8,454 bases of DNA, taken from an uncultured beta proteobacterium. GTDB taxonomy: Bacteria; Pseudomonadota; Gammaproteobacteria; Burkholderiales; Burkholderiaceae_C. Location: positions 1 to 8,454 of the forward strand of contig CAIMHL010000679.1 of NCBI GenBank assembly GCA_903840825.1, given 5' to 3'. Of this stretch, positions 1-6,483 are shown piece after piece. The position numbers were made by a program, and so were the translations under genes. Numbering within the stretch: the stretch's first letter is position 1; every line of letters starts with the position of its first letter. Under the pieces are notes generated by a model. That model was not told the DNA's origin. It ran no database searches and worked only from the letters and a program-made list of their open reading frames with translations.

Positions 1-92
1 TGGTGATGGGCCACGGCAGCATTGTTTTCTCCGGTACCCCGGATGACTTGCGCAACGACAAACTGGTGCGCCGGGAGTGGCTGGAGGTTTGA
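1..92 (+). CDS. livF: Branched-chain-type ABC transporter ATP-binding protein (LivF-like), C-terminal end only
   Basis: The last 29 residues of a protein whose start lies outside the window; the first complete codon is at 3 and the stop TGA at 90-92. The visible tail reads VMGHGSIVFSGTPDDL and ends in REWLEV. This matches the C-terminus of LivF-type ATPases, where a 'V-M-x-x-G-x-I-x-x-x-G-T-P-x-x-L' stretch follows the H-loop and the protein ends with a short helix carrying W-L-x-V. Such ATPases work at the inner face of the membrane with LivG, LivH, LivM and a periplasmic binding protein. In Burkholderiales these transporters often sit beside acyl-CoA metabolism genes, so the substrate may be a carboxylic or aromatic acid and not an amino acid; that is inference. 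Walker motifs are not visible, so the assignment rests on the tail alone. Confidence 0.75.
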   Translation, partial: VMGHGSIVFSGTPDDLRNDKLVRREWLEV

Positions 93-93
93 G

Positions 94-119
94 CCTTTTG
101 TCCCACAGGGGACAAAAGG
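94..119 (+). terminator. Strong hairpin just after the livF stop, probable transcription terminator
   Basis: CCTTTTGTCCC (94-104) and GGGACAAAAGG (109-119) form a perfect 11-bp inverted repeat around the 4-base loop ACAG. The stem starts one base after the TGA of the transporter gene. No T-run follows on the + strand, so it is not a textbook Rho-independent terminator. It could act as a weak terminator or as a 3'-end stabiliser of the upstream mRNA. Its position between two apparent transcription units favours a terminating role. Confidence 0.6.
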
Positions 120-122
120 GTC

Positions 123-150
123 TGGATTCCCTTTGGTTGACTTTTATAAT
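123..150 (+). promoter_or_regulatory. Probable sigma70 promoter of the beta-oxidation operon
   Basis: A perfect -10 box TATAAT lies at 145-150. Sixteen bases upstream is a poor -35 candidate, TGGATT (123-128), matching the TTGACA consensus at three of six positions. Transcription would start near 157, giving a leader of about 40 bases before the ATG at 198. An alternative is the good -35 box TTGACT at 137-142, paired with a weak TACGAC 18 bases downstream. The region is clearly A+T-rich compared with the coding DNA, and it is the only sizeable gap upstream of the three-gene operon. Confidence 0.45.
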
Positions 151-160
151 TAAAAAAAAG

Positions 161-173
161 TACGACCGTTCTA
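161..173 (+). promoter_or_regulatory. Candidate operator, partial palindrome TACGACCGTTCTA
   Basis: The sequence is an imperfect dyad: TA-N2-AC-C-GT-N2-TA is symmetric about C167. It lies just downstream of the predicted transcription start and upstream of the ribosome binding site, where a bound repressor would block transcription. Fatty-acid catabolism operons of proteobacteria are commonly controlled by TetR-family repressors such as PsrA or FadP, which bind short palindromes. I cannot match this site to a specific regulator from memory, and no regulator gene is in the window. Confidence 0.25.
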
Positions 174-197
174 TTATTTTCATCAAGGACTTCAACC

Positions 198-2297
198 ATG
201 ACCGCTGACTACAAAGTGCTGGGCGATATTGCCGTCATTACCCTCAACAACCCGCCGGTCAACGGCTTGGGATTGAGCACTCGCCAGGGTGTGGCCGATG
301 GCGTAGCAAAAGCCAATGCTGATGCCGGAGTGAAAGCGATTGTGATCACTGGCGCTGGAAACGCATTTTCAGGCGGCGCTGATATCAAGGAATTCGGCAG
401 CCCCAAAGCCATGCAGGAACCCAATTTGTTAAGTGTCATCTTGGCACTTGAAAATTCGGATAAACCCGTCGTTGCGGCTGTTCACACGGTGTGCATGGGC
501 GGTGGTCTGGAGTTGGCACTTGGTTGCCATTACCGCATAGCGTCGCCTGGTTGCAGTGTCGCGCTGCCAGAAGTCAAGCTGGGCTTAATTCCTGGCGCGG
601 GCGGCACACAGCGCCTGCCCCGCGTTTTGGGTGTTGAAGCCGCGCTCAATATGATTGTCAGTGGCGAGCCCGTCCCCAGCGAGATGCTGGCCAAGTTGCC
701 AGGACAACAATTGTTCACAAAAATGGCCGTCTCAGCCGAGTCATTAATGGCAGAGGCTTTGGCCTATGCCGCCGAAGTAGCTTCTGTGCGGCCACTGCCC
801 TTGGTGCGCAACTTGCGTTGCAAACACCCCCTGGGCGATGCGTACTTCCAGTTTGCCCGCAACATGGTCAAGGGCATGTCCAAAAACTACCCAGCACCGG
901 CCATTTGCGTGGATGCCGTTGAGGCAGCAACCAAGAAGAAGTTTGACGACGGTATGGCCTTTGAGCGTGATAACTTCATTAACTTGATGTGGTCGCCAGA
1001 AAGCCGGGCTTTGCGACACATTTTTATCGCCAACCGTGCTGCTTCCAAAATACCTGATGTTCCTTCAGATACCGTACAAAGAGCTATCAATTCAATCGCT
1101 GTAATTGGGGCAGGCACCATGGGTGGTGGTATTGCCATGAACTTCTTGAATGCTGGCATTCCTGTCAAGATGCTTGAAATGAAGCAAGACGCATTGGACC
1201 GCGGCTTGGCTACCATTCGTAAAAACTACGAGTCCCAGGTCACGAAAGGCAAACTCAAGCCTGAGAAATACGAGCAACGCATGGCGCTCTTGAGCACCAC
1301 GCTGATCTACGATGAACTGCGAGACGCAGACCTGGTGATTGAAGCCGTGTTTGAAGAAATCGGCGTCAAAGAGGCGGTGTTTAAAGAGTTGGACCGCGTG
1401 ATGAAGCCCGGCGCCATTTTGGCGTCCAACACCTCCACCCTTGATCTGAACAAAATTGCCGCCTTCACACAACGCCCTCAAGACGTTGTGGGACTGCACT
1501 TCTTCAGTCCTGCCAACGTGATGAAACTGCTTGAAGTGGTGCGAGGTGAGAAGACAGCCAAAGATGTGTTGGCGACCGTCATGACTGTGGCCAAAAAGAT
1601 CAAGAAAACAGCGGTGGTCTCAGGGGTTTGTGACGGCTTTATTGGCAACCGCATGATTGAGCAATATGCACGCCAGGCTGGCTTTTTGCTAGACGAAGGT
1701 TGTACGCCTGCCCAGGTGGACAAAGCCGTTGAAAAATTTGGCTTTGCCATGGGGCCATTCCGCATGGGCGATTTGGCTGGCAACGATATTGGTTGGGCTA
1801 TTCGCAAACGCCGCAACACCGAGCAGCCCGGCATGATGTACAGCAAGACTGCCGATCTGTTGTGTGAAAAAGGCCGTTTTGGTCAAAAAACTGGCGCTGG
1901 TTGGTACGACTACATGGCTGGTAAACGCGATGCGGTACCTAGCGCTGAAGTGGTCAAGATGGTGGAAGACCACCGCGTCTCATTGGGCATCACAGCCCGC
2001 AAGATTGCTGACGAAGAAATTGTGCAGCGTCTAGTCTTTGCACTTGTGAACGAAGCTGCGCATATTTTGGAAGAAGGCATTGCCACCAAAGCCAGCGATA
2101 TTGATGTGGTGTATTTGATGGGCTATGGCTTCCCAATTTATCGCGGCGGCCCCATGAACTACGCTGATCAGGTGGGCTTGTTCAACGTGGTGCAAGCCAT
2201 GAACCGCTTTGCCAAAAACCCCTTGGATGACGCCAACTTCTGGAAGCCTGCACCCCTGCTTGCCAAGTTAGTCGCCGAAGGCAAGACCTTCAACTAA
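198..2297 (+). CDS. Bifunctional enoyl-CoA hydratase / 3-hydroxyacyl-CoA dehydrogenase (FadB/FadJ-like)
   Basis: A 699-residue cytosolic enzyme of beta-oxidation: it hydrates trans-2-enoyl-CoA and oxidises the 3-hydroxyacyl-CoA with NAD+. Residues about 1-190 are a crotonase domain, with oxyanion-hole segments SGGADIKEF (58-66) and GGG (101-103) and two candidate catalytic glutamates, E105 (in GGLELAL) and E125 (in LPEVKLG). Residues about 297-475 are the NAD-binding domain with GAGTMGGGIA (304-313). The dehydrogenase catalytic His is H434 in VGLHFFSPAN, with partner E446 and N484 in GFIGNR. Two 3-hydroxyacyl-CoA dehydrogenase C-terminal repeats follow (about 477-573 and 605-690). The length and order resemble the peroxisomal bifunctional type and FadJ, with no extra domain. 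The ATG at 198 follows AAGGA (185-189). It is the first gene of the operon, with the thiolase ATG 21 bases after its stop. Chain-length preference cannot be read from the sequence, so I give no symbol. Confidence 0.95.
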   Translation: MTADYKVLGDIAVITLNNPPVNGLGLSTRQGVADGVAKANADAGVKAIVITGAGNAFSGGADIKEFGSPKAMQEPNLLSVILALENSDKPVVAAVHTVCMGGGLELALGCHYRIASPGCSVALPEVKLGLIPGAGGTQRLPRVLGVEAALNMIVSGEPVPSEMLAKLPGQQLFTKMAVSAESLMAEALAYAAEVASVRPLPLVRNLRCKHPLGDAYFQFARNMVKGMSKNYPAPAICVDAVEAATKKKFDDGMAFERDNFINLMWSPESRALRHIFIANRAASKIPDVPSDTVQRAINSIAVIGAGTMGGGIAMNFLNAGIPVKMLEMKQDALDRGLATIRKNYESQVTKGKLKPEKYEQRMALLSTTLIYDELRDADLVIEAVFEEIGVKEAVFKELDRVMKPGAILASNTSTLDLNKIAAFTQRPQDVVGLHFFSPANVMKLLEVVRGEKTAKDVLATVMTVAKKIKKTAVVSGVCDGFIGNRMIEQYARQAGFLLDEGCTPAQVDKAVEKFGFAMGPFRMGDLAGNDIGWAIRKRRNTEQPGMMYSKTADLLCEKGRFGQKTGAGWYDYMAGKRDAVPSAEVVKMVEDHRVSLGITARKIADEEIVQRLVFALVNEAAHILEEGIATKASDIDVVYLMGYGFPIYRGGPMNYADQVGLFNVVQAMNRFAKNPLDDANFWKPAPLLAKLVAEGKTFN

Positions 2298-2318
2298 GCC
2301 TCACTATAGGACACTATC

Positions 2319-3494
2319 ATGACCTCTGCCGTAATTGTCTCAACCGCCCGTACCCCTCTTGCCAAAAGCTGGAAGGGCTCTTTCAACATGACCCATGGCG
2401 CGACTCTGGGCGGCCACGCGGTCGAGCACGCTATCGCCCGCGCCGGCATTGAAGCCGGCGAAGTCGATGACCTCATCATCGGTTGTGCCAACCCTGAAGG
2501 GGCCACTGGCGCCAATATTGCGCGCCAAATTGCCTTGCGTGCAGGTTGTCCTATCACTGTTTCCGGCATGACCGTGAACCGCTTTTGCTCCTCGGGCTTG
2601 CAAACCATTGCCTTGGCTGCTCAACGTGTGATCGCGGGTGAGGGCGATATTTATGTGGCGGGTGGCGTGGAAAGCATTTCTTGCGTGCAGCAAGAAATGA
2701 ACACCCACATGCTGGCTGATCCTTGGCTGGTAAAAAACAAGCCTGAAATTTACTGGAATATGTTGCAAACCGCCGAGAACGTGGCCAAGCGCTACAACAT
2801 CGGCCGTGACGCCATGGACGAATACGGCGCAGCCAGCCAGCAGCGTGCCACCGCCGCTTTGGCCGCTGGTTTGTTTAATGCCGAGATTGCACCGATTACC
2901 GTCACGATGGGCGTAGCCGACAAGGTCATGGGCCTCACCACCAAGCAAGTCACCGTGAGCCAGGACGAAGGCATTCGTGATGGCACCACCAAAGAGGGCA
3001 TCAGCGGTTTGCGCTCTGCCTTGCCGGGTGGCTTGATCAGTGCTGGCAACGCCAGCCAGTTCTCGGACGGTGGCGGTGCGGTGGTTGTGATGCACGAAGC
3101 ACTGGCCGAGAAAAAAGGACTTAAGCCTTTGGGCCGTTTTCTGGGCTTTGCCGTGGCGGGTTGCGAGCCTGACGAGATGGGCATTGGCCCTGTCTTTGCG
3201 ATCCCCAAAGTGTTGGCCCGCTTGGGCCTGAAAATCAGCGACATTGACCTTTGGGAACTCAATGAAGCGTTTGCCGTGCAAGTGCTGTACTGCCGCGACA
3301 AATTGGGCATTCCGGCTGACCGCCTGAACGTCAACGGCGGCGCCATTGCGGTGGGCCATCCTTACGGCGTGAGCGGTCAGCGCCTGACTGGCCACGCCCT
3401 GATTGAAGGCAAGCGCCGAGGTGCCAAACGCGTCTGCGTGACTATGTGTATTGGTGGCGGCATGGGTGCAGCAGGTATTTTTGAAGTTTTATAA
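2319..3494 (+). CDS. Acetyl-CoA C-acyltransferase (thiolase)
   Basis: A 391-residue thiolase of normal length for the family. It cleaves 3-ketoacyl-CoA with free CoA to give acetyl-CoA and a shortened acyl-CoA. The nucleophilic cysteine is C90 in NRFCSSGLQ; NEAF is at 315-318; the active-site His is H347 in GGAIAVGHPYG; and the second cysteine is C377 in CIGGGMGAAG near the end. All catalytic elements are present, so the enzyme should be active. The ATG at 2319 follows AGGA at 2308-2311. The gene sits between the hydratase/dehydrogenase and the acyl-CoA dehydrogenase, which supports a degradative FadA-like role over biosynthetic acetoacetyl-CoA formation. I leave the symbol empty because fadA, paaJ and related thiolases cannot be separated by eye. 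Confidence 0.95.
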   Translation: MTSAVIVSTARTPLAKSWKGSFNMTHGATLGGHAVEHAIARAGIEAGEVDDLIIGCANPEGATGANIARQIALRAGCPITVSGMTVNRFCSSGLQTIALAAQRVIAGEGDIYVAGGVESISCVQQEMNTHMLADPWLVKNKPEIYWNMLQTAENVAKRYNIGRDAMDEYGAASQQRATAALAAGLFNAEIAPITVTMGVADKVMGLTTKQVTVSQDEGIRDGTTKEGISGLRSALPGGLISAGNASQFSDGGGAVVVMHEALAEKKGLKPLGRFLGFAVAGCEPDEMGIGPVFAIPKVLARLGLKISDIDLWELNEAFAVQVLYCRDKLGIPADRLNVNGGAIAVGHPYGVSGQRLTGHALIEGKRRGAKRVCVTMCIGGGMGAAGIFEVL

Positions 3495-3502
3495 ATTGAA
3501 CC

Positions 3503-3506
3503 GGAG
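3503..3506 (+). promoter_or_regulatory. Ribosome binding site that fixes the acyl-CoA dehydrogenase start
   Basis: GGAG at 3503-3506 lies six bases upstream of the ATG at 3513. A TTG two codons earlier (3507) is in the same frame but directly abuts the GGAG, leaving no spacer, so it is unlikely to be the start. Confidence 0.7.
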
Positions 3507-3512
3507 TTGAGT

Positions 3513-5369
3513 ATGTCGCTGCGTCCTACCCTTGATTTTTTATTATTTGATTGGCTCAAGGTAGAAACGCTGACGCAGCGGCCCCGTTTTGCTGACCACT
3601 CCCGGGGCACCTTCGATGCGGTGCTAGACACTTGCGAGCGCATCGCACGCGAGAAATTCGCGCCTTTCAATCGATTGGTAGACACACAAGAGCCGCATTT
3701 TGACGGTGAAAAAGTGATCCTGCCGCAGGCCACCCACGATGCCTGCAAAGCCTATGCCGAGTCCGGTATGCTGAGCGCGGCGCAAGATTACGAAATGGGC
3801 GGTATGCAGTTGCCCTACACGGTCGAGGCCTCAGCCAATGCCTTTTTTGCCATGGCCTCGGTCAGCATTGGCTCAGGCATGCTGACCGCCGGCAACGCCA
3901 ATTTGCTGATGGTGCACGGCACCGCTCTGCAAAAAGAAGTGTTTGCCAAAAACGAATTTTCCGGGCGTTTCTCAGGCACGATGTGTCTGAGCGAGCCCCA
4001 AGCCGGGTCTTCCCTGAGCGACGTGCTCACCCGCGCCACGCCGGATGGCGATGACTTTGAGGGTGATCCGCTGGGGGCGCGTTACCGCCTCAAGGGCAAC
4101 AAGATGTGGATTTCATCTGGTGAGCATGAGTTGACCGACAACATCATCCACTTGGTGCTTGCAAAAATACCCGGTCCCGATGGTAAGTTGCTAGCTGGCA
4201 CACGCGGTATTTCTCTTTTTGTCGTGCCCAAGAAAATGGTGAATGTGAACGGCGAGTTGACCGGCGAGCGCAACGACGTGGCCCTGGCTGGCCTGAACCA
4301 CAAGCTTGGTTGGCGCGGCACGACCAATGCCTTGCTCAACTTTGGTGAGGGCAAATACCCGGTACTGAGCACGGGCGGTGGTTTGAACGGGGAGGGCGCT
4401 GGTGCTGTGGGCTATCTCGTAGGCAAGCCCGGCGAAGGCCTGCGCTGCATGTTCCACATGATGAATGAGGCTCGTATTGGCGTGGGCATTGCCGCCACCA
4501 TGTTGGGCTTTGCCGGTTATTACGCCTCTCTCGATTACGCCAAAAATCGTCCGCAGGGTCGCCCACTTGGCGTAGGAGGCAAAGATGCCGCACAGCCTCA
4601 AGTGCGCATCATTGAGCACGCCGATGTCAAACGCATGCTGCTGGCGCAAAAGTCGTATTGCGAGGGTGCCCTTGCGCTGGAGTTGTACTGCGCTCGCTTG
4701 GTCGATGAGCAACACACGGCCAGCCCTGAGTCGGCAGATGAGGCCCGGTTGATACTGGAAGTGCTCACCCCAATTGCCAAAAGCTGGCCCAGCGAATGGT
4801 GTCTGGAGGCCAACTCGCTGGCCATTCAGGTGCACGGTGGCTATGGCTACACCCGCGATTTCCCCGTGGAGCAATACTGGCGCGACAACCGCCTCAACAT
4901 GATTCACGAAGGCACCCACGGCATTCAGGCCGCTGACTTGTTGGGCCGAAAAGTGCTGATGGAGGGCGGCAGGGGCCTGGCTTTGTTGGCGGCTCGCATG
5001 TCAGAAACCGCTGCACAAGCCAAACAATTACCCGAATTGGTTGCCCACGCTGAAGCCTTGCTACTGGCTTTGCAGCAGGTAAGCCAGGCGACCGAGGCCG
5101 CCTGGTCCACCGGCAAGCCCGGTGAGGCGCTGGCCAACGCCGTGCCCTACCTGCAAGCCTTTGGCCACACCGTGCTGGCTTGGATGTGGCTGGATGTGTC
5201 TCTGGCAAGCTTGCGCCAAGGTGCTACTCAAACCGTAGCTGCTCAAGCAGGCCGTGTAAGGGCTGCAGCCTATTTTTATCATTATGAGTTGCCAAAAATA
5301 GGCGCTTGGCTTGGGGTGGTGTCACGGCGCGACCCCACTTGTGCCGACATGCCCGAAGACGCCTTTTAA
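3513..5369 (+). CDS. Acyl-CoA dehydrogenase, long FadE/DmdC-like form with C-terminal extension
   Basis: A 618-residue FAD-dependent enzyme that makes the first oxidation of beta-oxidation (acyl-CoA to trans-2-enoyl-CoA), passing electrons to an electron-transfer flavoprotein not encoded here. Numbering from the ATG at 3513: an alpha-helical N-domain covers about 30-150; the central beta domain carries CLSEPQAGSS (158-167) and WISSGEH (199-205), typical flavin/substrate contacts. The C-domain has the QVHGGYGYTRDFPVEQYWRD motif (439-458) and the likely catalytic base E466 in MIHEGTHGIQ. About 130 further residues form the extra helical domain of the long family that includes 3-methylmercaptopropionyl-CoA dehydrogenase (DmdC); medium-chain enzymes of about 380 residues lack it. 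DmdC-like activity is possible but not shown. The start is 18 bases after the thiolase stop, so the two are probably co-transcribed. Confidence 0.93.
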   Translation: MSLRPTLDFLLFDWLKVETLTQRPRFADHSRGTFDAVLDTCERIAREKFAPFNRLVDTQEPHFDGEKVILPQATHDACKAYAESGMLSAAQDYEMGGMQLPYTVEASANAFFAMASVSIGSGMLTAGNANLLMVHGTALQKEVFAKNEFSGRFSGTMCLSEPQAGSSLSDVLTRATPDGDDFEGDPLGARYRLKGNKMWISSGEHELTDNIIHLVLAKIPGPDGKLLAGTRGISLFVVPKKMVNVNGELTGERNDVALAGLNHKLGWRGTTNALLNFGEGKYPVLSTGGGLNGEGAGAVGYLVGKPGEGLRCMFHMMNEARIGVGIAATMLGFAGYYASLDYAKNRPQGRPLGVGGKDAAQPQVRIIEHADVKRMLLAQKSYCEGALALELYCARLVDEQHTASPESADEARLILEVLTPIAKSWPSEWCLEANSLAIQVHGGYGYTRDFPVEQYWRDNRLNMIHEGTHGIQAADLLGRKVLMEGGRGLALLAARMSETAAQAKQLPELVAHAEALLLALQQVSQATEAAWSTGKPGEALANAVPYLQAFGHTVLAWMWLDVSLASLRQGATQTVAAQAGRVRAAAYFYHYELPKIGAWLGVVSRRDPTCADMPEDAF

Positions 5370-5395
5370 GCCGGCGCTCCGGCTCAAGCTATAGT
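5367..5395 (+). promoter_or_regulatory. Possible ruvB promoter
   Basis: TATAGT (5390-5395) is one mismatch from the -10 consensus. The -35 position would fall on the operon-end hairpin around 5367-5372 and matches poorly. If used, the ruvB leader would be only about 23 bases. Read-through from the upstream operon is the alternative. Confidence 0.25.
5369..5384 (+). terminator. Short GC-rich hairpin at the end of the beta-oxidation operon
   Basis: AGCCGG and CCGGCT form a perfect 6-bp stem with a CGCT loop; the stem begins on the last base of the acyl-CoA dehydrogenase stop codon. No T-run follows, so termination is doubtful. The position at the operon end is the main support. Confidence 0.35.
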
Positions 5396-5424
5396 CAAGG
5401 CCCATTCCCAAACGGCCAACCTCT

Positions 5425-6483
5425 GTGAGCATTCAGACTGATAACTTTGCCCCCGCGCCCTCCAAGCGCGTGGTCTCCGCCGCCCCCGCCTCGCCGGTTG
5501 AGGAGGCGATTGAACGCGCCCTGCGCCCCAAGCTGCTTGACGAGTACGTGGGCCAAGCTAAAGTACGCGAGCAGCTGGAGATTTTTATCAGCGCCGCCAA
5601 AATGCGCGACGAAGCGCTTGACCATGTGCTGCTATTCGGCCCGCCCGGCCTGGGCAAGACGACGTTGAGCCACATCATTGCGCATGAACTGGGCGTTAAC
5701 CTGCGCCAAACCAGTGGCCCGGTGCTGGAAAAGCCCAAAGATTTGGCTGCATTGCTGACCAACCTTGAAAAAAATGATGTTCTTTTCATTGATGAAATTC
5801 ACCGCCTGAGCCCTGTGGTCGAAGAGATTTTGTACCCCGCGCTGGAAGACTACAAAATTGACATCATGATTGGCGAAGGGCCCGCTGCGCGCTCCATCAA
5901 GCTCGATTTGCAACCCTTCACGCTGGTAGGTGCCACTACCCGTGCCGGCATGCTGACCAACCCACTGCGCGACCGTTTTGGTATTGTGGCGCGGCTGGAG
6001 TTTTACACCGACGACGAACTGGCGCTGATCGTACGCCGCAGTGCCGGCCTGCTCAAGGTACCCACCGACGAGCGCGGCGGCTACGAGATTGCCCGCCGCT
6101 CACGCGGGACACCGCGCATTGCCAACCGGCTGCTGCGCCGAGTACGAGACTACGCGGACGTGAAGGGCGTTGGCAAGATTACGCTCGATATTGCTCATAG
6201 TGCCCTGGCCATGCTTGATGTGGATGCTAAAGGCTTCGATTTGATGGACCGCAAACTGCTGGAGGCCGTTATTCACCGCTTTGACGGCGGCCCCGTCGGG
6301 CTGGACAACATCGCGGCCAGCATTGGCGAAGAGCGCGAAACCATCGAAGACGTGATCGAGCCCTACCTCATTCAGCAAGGTTACCTGCAGCGCACCCCCC
6401 GTGGCCGCATTGCCACCAACGCCGCTTACCTGCATTTGGGTGTGACCCCGCCCAAGCGGGATGGAGATAGCGCAGGGGATTAA
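5425..6483 (+). CDS. ruvB: Holliday junction branch migration DNA helicase RuvB
   Basis: A 352-residue AAA+ motor that, as a hexamer with RuvA, drives branch migration of Holliday junctions before RuvC cuts them. It carries Walker A GPPGLGKTT (72-80, K78), Walker B FIDEIH (121-126), the sensor-1 segment GATTRAGML (169-177), the likely arginine finger R184 in LRDRFG, and sensor 2 in RGTPRIANRLLRR (227-239). A winged-helix DNA-binding domain follows, with GGPVGLDNIAA (288-298) and RTPRGRIAT near the end. It is slightly longer than E. coli RuvB (336), mostly from an N-terminal extension. The start is GTG with no clear Shine-Dalgarno; I chose it because a SIQTD-FAPAP N-terminus is, as I recall, usual in Comamonadaceae RuvB, and the next in-frame GTG (5470) has no better site. 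ruvA and ruvC are not adjacent. Confidence 0.97.
   Translation: MSIQTDNFAPAPSKRVVSAAPASPVEEAIERALRPKLLDEYVGQAKVREQLEIFISAAKMRDEALDHVLLFGPPGLGKTTLSHIIAHELGVNLRQTSGPVLEKPKDLAALLTNLEKNDVLFIDEIHRLSPVVEEILYPALEDYKIDIMIGEGPAARSIKLDLQPFTLVGATTRAGMLTNPLRDRFGIVARLEFYTDDELALIVRRSAGLLKVPTDERGGYEIARRSRGTPRIANRLLRRVRDYADVKGVGKITLDIAHSALAMLDVDAKGFDLMDRKLLEAVIHRFDGGPVGLDNIAASIGEERETIEDVIEPYLIQQGYLQRTPRGRIATNAAYLHLGVTPPKRDGDSAGD

Noticed and set aside
172..177. TATTAT as a second -10 box for the operon
   Set aside because: No acceptable -35 box lies 16-18 bases upstream, and it would leave a leader of only about 14 bases that barely includes the ribosome binding site.
1092..1499. A 135-residue - strand frame inside the hydratase/dehydrogenase gene
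   Set aside because: It overlaps the conserved NAD-binding and catalytic region of the real gene and resembles no known protein.
2340..3395. A 351-residue open frame on the - strand, opposite the thiolase gene
   Set aside because: It lies wholly within a thiolase that has all catalytic motifs, its translation shows no known domain, and it is rich in His, Ala and Arg as expected of the reverse reading of a biased coding gene.
3507..3512. TTG at 3507 as the start of the acyl-CoA dehydrogenase
   Set aside because: It leaves no spacer after the GGAG ribosome binding site, whereas the ATG at 3513 has a six-base spacer.
4191..4919. A 242-residue open frame on the - strand inside the acyl-CoA dehydrogenase gene
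   Set aside because: It is a shadow of a strongly conserved + strand gene, with no recognisable motif and no ribosome binding site noticed.
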